Assembly (NCBI RefSeq): GCF_022539315.1
Contig: NC_066322.1
Coordinates: 24,314,765-24,378,764 of the forward strand
Direction of reading: 5' to 3'
Source of the DNA: Serinus canaria
Taxonomy: Eukaryota > Chordata > Aves > Passeriformes > Fringillidae
DNA: 64,000 nt
Part shown: positions 1-12,905 of the stretch, piece after piece
Position numbering within the stretch: the first letter of the stretch is position 1
Layout of the letters: each line of letters begins with the position of its first letter
Notes under the pieces: generated by a model
Seen by the model: only the letters and a program-made list of their open reading frames with translations
Told to the model about the DNA's origin: nothing
The model's database searches: none
Made by a program: the position numbers and the translations under genes

Positions 1-118
1 GGTTGGATGGGGCTTGGAGCAGCCTGGGCTGGTGGAAGGTGTCCCTGGCCATGGCAGGGCTGGAACTGGATGGGCTTTGAGGTCCCTTCCAACCCACATC
101 ACTCTGGGATTCTGTGCT
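1..118 (+). mobile_element. CR1 LINE 3'-end fragment
   Basis: Carries ggatggggcttggagca, gtgtccctgg and gggctttgaggtcccttcc, and ends ctgggattctgtg, the sense orientation of a CR1 3' end. It is cut by the window edge. Confidence 0.85.
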
Positions 119-2680
119 ATTATATAGAATGACATGGTTTATGTAAAAAATAAGCCAGCAGTGTTGGTGAGGGGAAAATATCAGCCATATGTTGATAGAT
201 GTACAGATTTAACTCATTTTCTCATGGGTTCATTATGGATTGCCAGCAGTGGTGCTTCCTCAGCCTGTGCTGGTCCTGTCTCAGCTGGCAGCTGTGCCAG
301 GGAACACAGACACTGCAGCTTTTCTCCCAGGTGTTTTCCTTTCCCAGAGAGTGGGCTGTGGGCATGACACTTCCATCTCAGCCTACTTCTGCTGCGTGCT
401 GGTAATTCCAAGACTCTCAGCACATGTAGGGAAGGATGGTTTTGGGATCTGGACTGACAAACAGCCAGAGTAGGAGTCAGTGTGGGAGTGTCCCAGACTC
501 TTTAGGTGATCCTTGGAGGAAAAGCAGGTGCTTCCATGATGAAGTCCATGTGATTCCAGAGAGATATCCCTCAAAGCACAGAGATGATGCTCTGGGAGTG
601 CCCTTTGCTCTGTGCAAGAGGCACAGTCTCTGGAGTTGGTGCTGGAGCTGGAGAGGTGCCTGTGGTGCCTCTGAGCCCTGGGCTGCTGTCCAGGCTGCAC
701 AGCTCTGCTGGCAGGCTCTCTGTAGTTGTGATGTTTCATCTCCTTCCAGACGAGTTGGTAGCACTGGTGACTTGGAGGGAAAGCTACAGAGCTGCTTTTT
801 CTCCTGCTAACAGCATTATGTCAGCTTAGGATGCTGACAGTATCTAAAAATGCAGCTAAGCCTGCAAACAAAAATAATTTTCTTTCCAGCTTCCCTAAAT
901 GTGCCACTTTAGGAAGGAGACACAAAACACAGGGTCAAAAGCTTCCACATACACAAGTTCTGAACCATTTGAGATGTATCAGTTGCATCTGTGTTTTTTT
1001 GTGGTTACCTGATAGTAAAGCTGTTGAACTGACTCATTTTTGATATTTATCTGGTATTTTCCTTAGAATGATTTCAGCATAAATCAGTAAGACTCTAATT
1101 TCTTTTCCTATTAGTATTATCAGTGCTTATATCCATTGCCAAGATGGGTATGAATGTGCACTTCCTATAATAAATTATCCTTTTCTATTTACTGGGTTAT
1201 AAAGGTCCTTATGTTTGCACACACACAGATCTTATAATAAGATCTGTACAAATATGTATTTCTTGCAGTAAGGGGCAGTCCCAGCCCCCAAGGGATTGCA
1301 TTTTATTAAACATGCATGAAGGACAGGACTGATAAGTGGAATGTTGGGATAGGTGGAGTAAGAATTGGATGCACATGTCCAGGCTGTGTCATCCCATCTG
1401 CTCCATGGCCTTGGGCAGACTATTAAATAGAAAGATTTTGCCTTACAGGTTTGGTGTGAAGTTACTTTTAATTTGGTGGTGCTTCCCTGCCCCTCTACCA
1501 TGTCTATTTCTCAAGGGTAGAGATTATAAATAGGATTTAATTACTAAAACTGTGTTTCTCATGCATTTCACTTACTGCACTGTCAAGTGGATGCTAAAAA
1601 CAAATTCCCCCAAGCAGAGGTTTCATTCTGTCCCATCTCAGGGGAAAGCAAACAGCCCCTGTGGGTGATTGCACTGAACAGGGAGCAGCTCTGGCTGTGG
1701 CATGCACCAGCACTTTGCATGCTCCATCCCAAAAACTGTGCCTTTGGACCTCACATGCAAAACTGGAGCTCTATGCAAAACTACACTTTGGGCAGAAGGT
1801 GGTTGTGAAATGTGAGTAAATGGAAATTTTATGGTTGATCCTCTTGTGTTCTGTTTTTCAAAACTACAGTTGAGAATTTTGAAAGACTTTTGAGGCACAT
1901 CTGTTCTTTAATTTAATCAATATGGATGTGTGTTGAAGTGAACATTGCAATAGTGGCCTTCTCTTGTCCTAGACAATTTCTATAAAATACCAAACTAACT
2001 ATTCATGTGCTGCTGTTCTGTTTGAATCCTTTTCCTCCTTAATCCAAGCAGAATGGATAATGAGTTTCTAACCTCAGCACCGAGTGTAACACCCCTCTAT
2101 CTCCTGATAAAGGCAGGACTCTGTAATTTTCACAAACCTGGTGGTTTTGGATGGTTGCATTGTGAAGAAAAAGTCATTTTCCCTGTGTAACCAAAGCCCT
2201 ACAGCTGTGATTTAAGTGCTGATGAAAAACCTAACAAAATCTGAGAGGAGGGTAGCAGGTCCTGGCTTTCCCTAAATCCAGAGTGTTTTTATGGGTGTGT
2301 GTTTGTTTCAGTGATGGTACTCTCAGACTCCCTGCTTTTCCCAGGCACTGTGAGGTTCCCTTAGGGAGCTGCTATGAAGCCTGTGCTGATGGTAATGAGA
2401 ACCAGCTCTTTGCTAATGGCAAAGCCTGCCAACATCTTGCATTTCTCTGGCTTTTTCCACTTGGAATAGGACATGTCCACACAGGTTTCTTTGCTGAGTG
2501 ATTGCATTCAGCTGGGAGGTGCTTCCAAGTGTTATTTTGCTTTTTAAACTTCAATTCCTTTTTCCAAGAATCCCAAAGTCATTAACTCATTGTGCTGTTC
2601 AATGAGCTCTTCAACTCCCCTGTGGCCTGGAGAACACAGATTAAAGTTTTATAAAAGTGTTTTTGATATTGAGAAATTAT

Positions 2681-2898
2681 ATTGGATATTAGGAAGAAAT
2701 CCTTCCCTCTAAGGGTGGGCAGGCCCTGGCACAGGGTGCCCAGAGAAGCTGTGGCTGCCCCTGGATCCCTGGCAGTGCCCAAGGCCAGGCTGGATGGGGC
2801 TTGGAGCAACCTGGGATAGTGGGAAGTGTCCCTGCCAGTGGTGCAGGGTGACACTGGATGGGCTTTAAGGTCACTTCAAACCTTCTATGATTCTGTGA
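2681..2898 (+). mobile_element. CR1 LINE 3'-end fragment
   Basis: Sense copy from attggatattaggaagaaat through the ctgtggctgcccctggatcc block to ctatgattctgtgaa. Confidence 0.9.
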
Positions 2899-4339
2899 AA
2901 TTAATTGGCTTCTTCCAAGGCATTAAGTCAGATCTGAATCAAAATCACCATCTGAAAGGAATGGTGTGGGCAGGGCAAGGTCTTTCTACCCCAGCTGAGG
3001 GACCTTTCCTGGCCACTTAGTGGCTGTTTTCATTGAAGTGCTGTTTTTGGGGTTAAACTCCTTTTAAACTGATGTAGTTCTCTTCTGATAACTCTGTGCT
3101 TTCACAAATGGACATTTTCTTTATAGAAAGTCTTCTTGAAAAGTGGTCAAACACCTGCACTCTGCACTCTCTGCCCTGTAATGTGTCAGTCATTTCCCTT
3201 TCACCACAGAGCCAACACATCCATGGGTGTTTCATATGCTGAGAGAGAGTTTGAGTTGGCAAGGGAGGGAGTAAGCCCTCGGTGTCTTAAGAAATAGTTA
3301 AATTAGAAGCTTAGGTAGTTTGGTAAGAGAGTAGTCATAGTTCATTTAAGTTTCCTGAACCAATCCCCTGTGCCTCAGAGAGGAGTATGAAAGTCCCCCT
3401 TGTGTCCCAGATTTTGCAAAGCTCTTTTAACAGGGGGGTATGTAAATTTGGGGTTTCTTCCTCCCTTTGATTGCAGTCCTTTTACTTTTGAAGTCATTGT
3501 GGCTCCTTAGTGATTGAGAGTTATTGTATCACACTCCTGAAATCCATGTTTAAGTTGCTGTGTTTTTATGGGTTTTGTTACTTCTGTGGGTTTTTTCTGT
3601 TTTGTGTAACCACGGATGGAATTTACGTCCTGGTATGTAAATTACACATTTTATCACATTACAGTAAAGAGAGTCACATTACAGTAAAGAAAAATTAGTA
3701 AAGAGAAATTTACTTTTTTTTTTTTGCTTGTCATAGGGAAAATTTTCCAATAATTGTCTAAAGATGTTCTTTTCAGTCTTAATCCATCTCCAAAGCCTTA
3801 GTTGGGAATGTTGGGCATTTATTTGTAGTGGCTTCAATCCTTCCCTTCATCCTCTCAGGGAGTGACTGTGTGTATAACAGTTGATAGTTATCTAAAAATG
3901 AAGATTTTAGACAACCTGACCCAAAGCTTTCCTCCTAAATCAGCAGGGGTGGCACTGTAGTTCGTGCCACAGCTCGGTGTTCTCCCTGTGGGCACTCTGG
4001 ATCCATCTGGAATGGTGGGGCAGGAAACAGAAGCCCTTGGAACAAAGCAGGAGCAGGGCCTGGTTGGCAGGGCAGGGCTGGCAGAGCTGCCCAGGGAGCA
4101 GAGAGCTTGGGGAAGTTGTGAGACCAGGGCACAGGAAGAGGAAGGAGCTCTGGCAGGGGCAGTGAGGTGCCTCTCCCAGTGTGGTCTCTGAGCAGGAAGG
4201 TGCCACTGCTTGCCCTCTCCAGCAGGACAGGAGGGTGGAGGAGAGCTCTGCCAAGTCTGGTGCAGAAAATCAAACCCTCGTGCAGATGCTGTGCCAAGAT
4301 GAGGTTGCCTTCAAACGCAAGCTGGCAGCTCAGGAGCTG

Positions 4340-4498
4340 CTTGCTCCTGAGAGGTTGGGGCTGCCCCATCCCTGGAGATACCCAAGACCAGCGTGGATGG
4401 GGCTTGGAGCAAGCAGGGATAGTGAGTGGCATCCCTGTGGGTGGAACGAGATGGTCTTTAAGGCCCATTCCAGCCCAGACCAGTCTGGGATTCTGTCC
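4340..4498 (+). mobile_element. CR1 LINE 3'-end fragment, diverged
   Basis: Shows ggggctgcccc, ggatggggcttggagcaa and ggtctttaaggcccattcc, ending gggattctgtcc. It is more diverged than its neighbours. Confidence 0.75.
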
Positions 4499-6117
4499 AA
4501 CAGCTCAGATCCAGGGCTGAAGGTCTGCTTTGCCAGAGGTTTGGCTGTGTGGAGCCAGGTGGGGCTTGCTCCAGGTCTGGCTTTGCTCAGCAGCCAAGGG
4601 TTGGATACAAGACAAAGATCACTGTTATGGAAGTACTTAATTTCTCCTCTCAAAAATGTAATATATGTGTTGGGCATGTCTATGTTTGTCTTTGTGTCTG
4701 TGTGTAAAACATATATTTATGTTACTTACTCAGACTCCAGCTTGTCAATAGCCATGAAATATTTCCATATAAATTTTACTCTCAGCATTTAAAGAGGCTG
4801 AAAAATGTCAGCGTCAGAAGTTTGTTCATCACTACTTTTACTAGAAAGTCCAGACAGATTTCCTTGAGTCACTCCAATTTTGTCATGCTTTAAGTGTTGC
4901 GACCATAAAGACCAAAGGAAGTGCTGCACAATTGTCCCCTTGGCTGCAGACAGTGACCAGAGCAGAGCTCGTGTTTGGAGTGAGGAGCCCAAAACCAGAA
5001 AGTTGAGTCACATTGTGCAGACATGACGAGTGGGAGATGACAAAACATACCTTGTGAGTGCAGCCCTCCCTCCACCCTGGCAGTGCCAGCAGCCTGGCTG
5101 GGGTTACAGCCTGAGCCAAAATTCCAGGAAATCCCCAAAATTGATACCAACTGAACTGAAAAAGAATCAAAAAGATATTGAAAGGAAATACTGAAGTATT
5201 GACCTTAAGGTCAGCTAAATTTGTTTTACTTGTGTTGCTGACCAGAAGCTAGCTGTTAAATTTTACCAGCTTGTTCTATTTTTAGCTGTTTTTTGGGGGT
5301 TTTATGTGAAACCACTGCATAACTGTAGTGCAGAAGGGCTGTCAGCTGCCTCAGTTGAAGCCTGAGTGCATCAGGCACCTTTGCATGTTGGATTCTCCCA
5401 CAAAACCCCATAAATAATTACATAAAAGCTTATTCTAATGTTTTCCCTGGAGTTTCTGTTTTTAAACCTTTCCTACTTTCCAGCAGGGAAGCAAAAGAAG
5501 GGGAATGAAGGCGTGGATAAGTTAAAGATATGCAAGAACCAAATCCTCATGATTTTAATAGAATCTTTAAAAGGCATTGGCTCAGAAATACTTAGAAGTT
5601 GGCTGAGCTCAGTGCTGTCTCCAAGGAACAGGGATGGGTTTGGAATGAGATTTTTGGGGGCTGACTCTAGAGCTCTAAATCATGCAGCAGCAGTTCTTGC
5701 CACGGTACCAGTGAGGCTTCTGGAAGGGGGATCCTGAGGTTTTGGCAGGCAGCAGCTCTTGACCACAGTGCAGCAGAGCAAGTGGAAAGTTTTGCCAGTG
5801 CTCCAGGTAAGAAAGAAAGGCAGGGGAGGTTTTTTTTCCCTTCCTTTCCCCCCTTCCCATGAGCCTTAAAGGAATATAGTCAACAAAAAGCTCTGCGCAG
5901 TCAGGTGTTGCAGTTGAGATGTCTATCTTTAATTTTAGGAGTTCTTGCATAAGTGTTTGCATTCCTGGCAAGACTTTGGAAGCTGCCACTGGCAGTGAAT
6001 TTTTCCATTTCAGAGAGCCTGGCTCTGGGTACTTGGGGCACCCAATATCTTGAAATTCAAAAGTGAGCCTTAAGCTGGGCTTCCAAAAGTGAAAATACCC
6101 TTAAAAATAACTGTCAA

Positions 6118-6262
6118 ACATTCCTGGAAGTGTCCAAGGTCAGGTTATACAAGGCTTGGAGCAACCTGGGATAGTGGGAGCTGTCCCTGCCTGTGGCAAG
6201 TGGTGGCACTGGATGGACTTTAAGGTTCCTTCCAACCCACATCATTCCAGGATTATATGATG
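6118..6262 (+). mobile_element. CR1 LINE 3'-end fragment
   Basis: Contains cctggaagtgtccaaggtca, ggcttggagcaacctgggat and ggactttaaggttccttcc in sense orientation. Confidence 0.85.
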
Positions 6263-7654
6263 GGAAGTTTATTTGTGGAATAAGTAGGTCCCAAATTCTT
6301 ACTGTATAGAAATGTTGGGCATTTTCCCATCTGCTTTTCCTCAATGCACTGTGCTCATAGTAAATTACCTGCAGAGGTGGGTCTGAGCAGTGCATTCTGA
6401 TTGGTTTAGGTCTTTATCCTAATAATTGTTTTTAATGGAACTTCTGTCAGATTTTTCACATTCCTCTTTGTTTCTTGGCTTTTTTGCTGGAAAACAAGCG
6501 AGCTACTTCCCACATAAGCCTGACCCACGCAGTGGGGATTACTGGTCAGCTGCCTGAGGTTTTATGACCAGTTTTGAGACTCTGCCTTGTGGCTTTGATT
6601 TCTGTAGCAAAGGATAGTGACTGTTGCCATTTTTAAAGAGTATTCTTGGCATCTCTCAGCTGAGTTTGTTGTTCTTTCTCAAGGCTGGTTTTTTTATTTC
6701 CAGCGCAATTTTGATTTAAGTAAAATATGATGTCAAAGAACAGTTATTTAAAGGTATTAACTCAAGGAGCTCTTTCATTCCTTGAATAAATGAACTCCTT
6801 GCTTTGAATTTACTCAGTTCCACTTTGGCATCCTTCTGTGAGTTTGCCATACAGCGAGTTCACATATGGGGGCATGGTTTTTCTCAGAGGCTGTAGCAGC
6901 AAGTGGTTCTTGTTAAGTCCCCTGTGCGTAAGCAGCATAATTGTAACATAAACCATTGTGCCCTGAATCAGTTGCCTCTTCCTCAGGCTTGCAGATGCTG
7001 TCTGTGGGGAAACTACAGCACTTGGCTTGGTTTTCAGTCCAGGGAACTTCCATGGCCAACGTGACACAGGTGTGGGGATTCAGGCAGAGATGCTTCCAGC
7101 CTCCTGAATATTCCTGTTGGGAAGGCCATTCCTTGCAGAATATAAAATAGGGAGGATGCTTTGAACCCAGCCTAATTCAAGTTTATCAAAGGACCATGTC
7201 TGATGCCCTTGACTCACCAAGCCTTGCATCGTGTATCATGGCCTAATAATTTTGCAACTTCTGTCTTCCTCACTTTTTTTGGCCTCTAAAGTAGCTTTCA
7301 CCACTAGAAAAGGAGAAACTTTACACTGGTGGTGATTGTTGGGACTTTTCCAGAGTTTCAGCCCTGCTAGAGTGTTTACAGCCCTCCCTCCACTGTTGCT
7401 GTGTCACCTATACTTTCAGTAATTGCTTACAAGTCATCTTTAAAAAAAGATTCACAATCTTTTCATCTATTACCTCCCCTAGAGCAGGAAGTCAGATCTT
7501 AAAATCTCCTGTCTAGCTATGCTGTGTCAACATCCTTGACAAGCTTCATCTCACTGTGTCCTCCAAAAATGTGGCACAAAGGTTGAACTTTTTGCCTTCT
7601 GCTCAGGATCCTTCCTCCCACCCATACTTCCTTAGCAAGGCATGGGGAGAGCAG

Positions 7655-8385
7655 TCACGGACCTACAGAGTCACTGGGCTTGGAAAAGGCCTGTGACTGA
7701 TCCCCACCTTGTCACCAGCCCAGAGCACTTCCTTGGACACCTCCAGGGATGGGGGCTCCACTATGGGCAGTCCATTCCAGTGTGTCACAACCCTTTCCAT
7801 GCAGAAATTCCTCCTGCTGTCCAGCCTGAGCACAGCCTGAGGCCGTTCCCTCTCCTCCTGTCCCTGTTCCTGGAGCACAGCCCGACCCCCCCGGCTGTCC
7901 CCTCCTGTCAGGAGCTGTGCAGAGCCACAAGGTCCCCCCTGAGCCTCCTTTTCTGCAGGCTGAGCCCCTTTCCCAGCTCCCTCAGCCCCTCCTGGTGCTC
8001 CAGCCCCTTCCCCAGCCCCGTTCCCTTCCCTGGACACGCTCCAGCCCCTCAAGGTCTCTCTGGCCACGAGGGCCAGAACTGGACACAGCACTCGAGGTCC
8101 CTCAGCAGTGCCAGCACAGGGCACAGCCACTGCCCTGGGCCTGTGCCCACACCAGGGCTGGCACAGCCCAGGGGCCATTGGCCTCTGCTCCACCTGGGCA
8201 ATATCTGGGCTCATTTTTAACTTCTGTCCCCAACACATCCAGGGCCTCTTCCAGCTTTCCAGCCACTCTTGCCCTCAGCCTGGAGCTTCAGGGGTTGGGG
8301 TGACCCAAGGCCAGGACCCAGCACTTGTCCTTGTTGAGCCTCGTCCCCCTGTCCTTGGCCCGTGGGTCACCTTGGCACGTCAGCA
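7655..8385 (-). mobile_element. Longer antisense CR1 LINE fragment
   Basis: GC-rich block that reads, reverse-complemented, as the terminal CR1 region. On the + strand it shows tcactgggcttggaaaagg, ccatgcagaaattcctcctg, ttccctggacacgctccagc and, at its far end, cagcacttgtccttgttgag. It explains the 190-codon open frames on both strands here. Confidence 0.8.
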
Positions 8386-9419
8386 GAGCATCTACTTTTC
8401 CATTTGTAGTGGAAGTGGAGTGATGGGTGCTCTGCATGGAGCAGAGGTAATCCTTCCTCCTTGTGTGGGAAGCACTAAATTAAGAAATAACATTACAGTG
8501 ATTTTCCAGGATGCTAGACAAAGTAATGTAGAAACAGAGTATTTGTTATTTCTGTTATACAATCACAGGATCAATCTAACCAAATAAAATGCTGTAATCT
8601 GATTTGATAGAAATGGAGGGTGACATTCATACAAAAAGTCTGAGTCATTACTTAGCTTATTCTTTACCCCTTACTCTTCTCCTGATAGATTGAAAGTTAA
8701 TGACTGTGCTGGTGAGTCACACTTATTATATTTAAAGTTGTTCCTGTCTTTGATTTTTTAAGAAGAATTGGACAGCTTGATATAAACAACCTCCCCCTAA
8801 TGATTTTTCTTACACTTGTGAAGACGTATTTTGGCAATGATATTTATATTATGCTGCGTTTACTCATTTTCAGGGCTTTTCCACTTGGTGAGACTAACTC
8901 CAGAGTAAGCTTGTGCTCAGCATGGGAAAAATCTCATTATTCTTCTTATCTTTTGACATATCCTGTACAAATGAATTATCTGTAGGAGTGTGCTGAGAAT
9001 GAAAATGTTCCAGTAATAATCTCTATGCGTGTGTGCGTGTGCAGCTTCTTTTTGTGAGTTATGTGTTATAGTTGGTCTTCCAAGAGGATAATCCCTTCTC
9101 CACTTCAGTCTGTCACCTCAAGTGAGTATGAGCTGAGATCACAGAAGATTGTTGACTCAAGGTGTGATCCAGCTGTCCACTGATAGCTTGGTACTGATGG
9201 TGTCTGAAACTGTGCCTAGCAATGAAACACCCTTGTCCTGGCAGAGGTAGAGTTCACTTCTGGGTGTCAGTGAGATTTAGGCACTTAGGGAAAGGCTGGC
9301 TCTCCATGACAAGGGAGAAAGGGAAAGGCTAGCTCTCCATGACAGGGCCAGGCTGAACAATGGCCTGTTTGCTGTAATTTGTAAACTTGGACGTTGACCA
9401 ATAAAACAGTGAGAAGCAA

Positions 9420-9740
9420 AGAGTCATGGAATGATTTGGGTTAGAAGGGACCTCAAAGCCCATCCAGTGCCACCCCCTGCCATGGGCAGGGATACTTTCC
9501 CAGGTTGCTCCAAGCCCCATCCAGCCTGGCCTTGGACACTTCCAGGGATCCAGGGGCAGCCACAGCTTCTCTGGGCACCCTGTGCCCCACCACCCTTAGA
9601 GGGAAGAATATCTTCTGGATGTCGAACCTAGATTTCCCCTCAGTCAGTTTGACGCCATTCCCCCTTGCCGTGTCACAATTCCTGATGCAGTGCCCTTCTG
9701 GCTTCCTTTAGGCTGGAAGGTCAGCCCTCTGTTCTCCAGT
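9420..9740 (-). mobile_element. Antisense CR1 LINE fragment
   Basis: The + strand reads gagtcatggaatgatttggg, ctgccatgggcagggatac, gctccaagccccatccagcc and ttcccccttgccgtgtcaca, the reverse complement of a CR1 3' end. Confidence 0.88.
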
Positions 9741-10039
9741 TAACTTAATCTTTTCTTTGATTACCTCTGATAACTAGTTGAACAGTTGATGTTGGTGGTG
9801 CTGCCTTGAGGTGCTCTTCCTTTAGGAAGGAATGCTGTCAGCCCCAGCAGCAGCACAGTCACAGATGGTGTAACACCACCAGGTATCAGGGAAACAAAAC
9901 AATCCATGTTGGTAATGGCAGAGTGTCCTTGAAGATGTGTTTAGAGGCACTGCCTCCCCTGTGTCTGCCAAGGGTGGGGCTCACCAACTCCAGCTCAAAT
10001 GCAGGACTTGGTGTGTGCTTGTGATCCAGACCTGAGTTA

Positions 10040-10372
10040 GTTATGGTCAGCCTGGGGAAGAGGAGGCTGAGGGCACAGCTCACTGGGGGCTGCAGCTCCT
10101 CCAGTCTCTGCTCCCTGTGCCAGGAGCCAGGGAATGGCTGGAGCTGGGCCAGAGGAAGGTTTTCCTGGATACCAGGAATAGTTCTTTCCACAGAGGGTGG
10201 TGGGCACTGCCCAGGCTCCCCAAGGAATGGGCATGGCCCCAAGGCTGCCAGAGCTCCAGGAGGATTTGGACAATGGTCCCAGGGATTGCTGGTGTGTCTG
10301 TGCAGGGCCAGGAATCAGACTGGATGATCCTTGGGGGTTCCTTCCCACTCAGGACATTCTGTGATTCCATGA
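10040..10372 (+). mobile_element. CR1-type LINE 3'-end, second variant
   Basis: Sense copy with gggcactgcccaggctcccc, ccagagctccaggaggattt and gatgatccttgggggttcc, ending cattctgtgattccatga. The same variant occurs at 29855 and, reversed, at 54352. Confidence 0.82.
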
Positions 10373-11689
10373 AGACTTTCCCATTAGGCTGTGTGGGATG
10401 GACGGCATCTAGGGGAAAGTGTTAAGCGAGATAATTTTGGGATTACAGCTCTATTTGCTGCAGATGTTTGCTGCAGATGTTTGCAGTAAACATTCTTCAA
10501 GACTTTCTTCACGGCTCTTGATGAGTGTAATCAGAATTTTCTGGTTGCTCGGTATTTGGCTCCTCTGCCACACTACGATTTTTAGATCTAGAAATCTCTT
10601 TACCCAAACTCCGTGGGTAATGCAGTGCGAGCTTCCAGAGGGTGTGGTGTAATTAACTGATTTAAATTAAATCCACTGTAAGGGATTAAATATTCAAGTC
10701 ACTTAAATGTCTGCTTTCTCTTGAGATGTCCTGCTGGCTCTGAGGAGAGCATGGATAGCTGGCTCTGGGAAGAGCATGGATAGCTGTTCCAGTCCTGGGC
10801 CCCTGAAGTGGCACTGGGGCCCGTGCTTGGGTACCTGCCTGTGTTTATCACATCCTGAGAGACTCTGATTGACACAGCGAGCCAGGAGCTGCCATTTGGA
10901 GAACCATGGCATGGGCAGGGCTGGATGTGCAGTGCTGGTGGTCAGAGCAGTGTGGCACCCCGACATGCCAGAATTGTGAGCGAGGTCCCCTTGCTCCCTG
11001 TCCCTGCTGAGAGCCCTGCCCGTGGCCTGCGCTCTGCGCGGGTGTTGGGATGCAGTTGTGGATGACGTGCTTGCATTTTTGTCCATCTGCAGGATCCTTG
11101 CCTCATCCAGCATGGAGGGCAGATGGCGCCTGGGGACTCTGCTGGCCCCGTAGCCAGAGGCTGTTTGCTGTCTGCAGCATCACCAGCGCGCTTCCTGCAG
11201 ATGTCGAAACAAATGAGGCGGGGGGTTGCAGGGAGAGAGAGCATGATCTCATGTCTGAACCAGTTGAGGGATCATCTGGGGAACTGGAGCTCTGCCTTTA
11301 GGATGGAGGACGTTAACTCCAACCAGGCTTTTCGTCCTGGGTCCAACCTGTTCTCTTATTTCCCCAGGCAGAGCAGTATCCTTGGCTTGGTTTTGTGAAT
11401 CCTCTCAAAGCGAGTGTGGTAGCTGGCTGTGCCCTTAGGGGAAATGAGTATTTTCTGGTTTTACAAATTTCCTCTCCGTTACGGTGATTGGGGTAGCTCC
11501 TGCTGTTCCCTTTCCTGGATTGCCTTCCAAGATGTCAACAGTTCCTCCGGAAATTATATAGCTGGGCACGTTTACCATGATTCTCCAATGCTGAAGTCTT
11601 TCTTATTCACATTTCCTCAGATAAAAGTGAATAAATAAACCCAGGGTGATTCCTAGCCTCAAACTATTGTTAGGGCTGACAGGAAAGGG

Positions 11690-11853
11690 TGGTCAGGCAT
11701 GACCAGGGAAGTGATGGAATTGCTGTCTCTGGAAGCGTCCAGAAAACGTGTGAGATATGGTGCTTTATGGTTTAGTGATGGGCCTGGCAGTGCTGAATTG
11801 ATGGTTGGATTTGATGATCTTGGAGGGCTTATCCAGCCTTAATGATTCAGTGA
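11690..11853 (+). mobile_element. CR1 LINE 3'-end fragment, older variant
   Basis: Contains ctgtctctggaagcgtcc, ttatggtttagtgatgggcc and ggatttgatgatcttggagg, and ends aatgattcagtgatt. Confidence 0.8.
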
Positions 11854-12766
11854 TTGAAGAAAGGACGTGGTAATGTTCTAGTGATCATAATGAAACTAAA
11901 TTTTTATTGTCATGCCTTCATGTAGTTGCTCAAGAGCAAAGGTTTGGGAGTGATATATACAATTGTTTAGGGCTTCTCGTACTGTTTCAGAATTGAGCAT
12001 TAGGAATCATTGCCTTGAGACCAAGACCCAAATGGTGCTTCACTTCTTTTCACTTCGAAATTTCTGCTCATGGTTCAGGTCTGACGATGGTCCAGCTGGA
12101 TCTGAGAACTGATCCTGTCCAGCAGTTCCCTGGGTTTTTTAAAGATGCAGACAGGAGTAACCTCTGGTACTTGGATGGTTAAAACCAGTTCTGACTTTGA
12201 AGGCCTCTGGTGGCCCCTGATCTTCACCGGGTGCTCAGAAAGCAGTGGTCTGTGGAGAGCCTGTGGAAAAGCCATGAAGTCCTGATTTGCAGTTTGCCCC
12301 TCCAAGCCTCTGGAACATCTCCAGTCAGCCGGGGTTGGCTGGGAGGTTACATACAGCTCCAGTGGAGTTCCCTTCCTGGATTTACAGAGGGCAGTATTGC
12401 TGCTCCTGCAGAGCTCACAGTCATAACTAGCACTGTAATGCATGGAAGCATAAATACTACAATATAGTTACGGAATAAATATAATTCCTCTCTCCTTTTG
12501 TTTATCTGTAGAGCTGCTAGAAACCCTGGCATGACTGGAATTTAGGATACTGGATTCCTGCTCTTACCCTGAAGAAATAAGCACGAGGAATTTCTCCAGC
12601 TTGGGCAGGTAAATACCTATATCTCCACAGCTTACGTGGAATTAAGCTCTTGGTAAACAAATTAATTGTGGAAACCTTCCTAAAGAGCAGTAACCAATTT
12701 GCTCTGTAAAATATAGTTCAGAAGGAACATATTAATTTTAATTATATTTTCTTTTTTATTTATTAG

Positions 12767-12872
12767 TTAAACGACCTTTCATACTGAACTCTGCTTTGAG
12801 AAAAGGGGAAGCCTCTCCTGTGTGGGATTGAAATAGATACTTGGCAGTTGCCTTGAATAAACGAAGGCAAAA
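12767..12872 (+). other. PLA2G4A: Putative 5' UTR part of the first coding exon
   Basis: The pyrimidine-rich stretch ending ttttttatttattag at 12766 is the best splice acceptor upstream of the ATG, which gives about 106 nt of 5' UTR in this exon. Another AG, at the end of ttggcag near 12847, has no pyrimidine tract. The frame of the ATG is closed by a TAA at 12858-12860. The acceptor is an inference without cDNA support. Confidence 0.45.
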
Positions 12873-12905
12873 ATGTCTGTCATAGATCCTTATCAACACA
12901 TTGTG
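12873..12905 (+). CDS. PLA2G4A: PLA2G4A coding exon 1 (residues 1-11)
   Basis: Encodes the N-terminus [11 protein letters not shown] and ends at a gtaagt donor, phase 0. Human begins MSFIDPYQHII. The ATG has A at -3 and an in-frame TAA 15 nt upstream, so no longer N-terminus is possible within this exon. Confidence 0.95.

Larger units (their letters stand above)
1..12766. other. 5' flank or first intron of PLA2G4A, no coding exon seen
   Basis: No stretch could be joined in frame to the gene, and no exon of PTGS2, the usual upstream neighbour, was recognised. The region holds CR1 fragments (listed separately), a local duplication near 9292-9347, another near 10734-10785, and a modest CpG-bearing patch at about 10975-11240. 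The rest is AT-rich unique sequence. The non-coding exon 1 expected from mammalian transcripts was not found. Confidence 0.6.

Noticed and set aside
3935..4792. Overlapping open frames of 177 and 203 codons on opposite strands
   Set aside because: Overlap a diverged CR1 and GC-rich flank; no recognised domain.
7642..8238. Open frames of about 190 codons on both strands
   Set aside because: They lie in a GC-rich antisense CR1 fragment; low-stop GC-rich repeat sequence explains both.
1..12766. Search for PTGS2 exons, the conserved upstream neighbour of PLA2G4A
   Set aside because: No PTGS2-like coding segment recognised on either strand; the gene is expected farther upstream.
12840..12848. 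Alternative splice acceptor ttggcag close to the ATG
   Set aside because: No pyrimidine tract precedes it; the acceptor at 12766 is much stronger.
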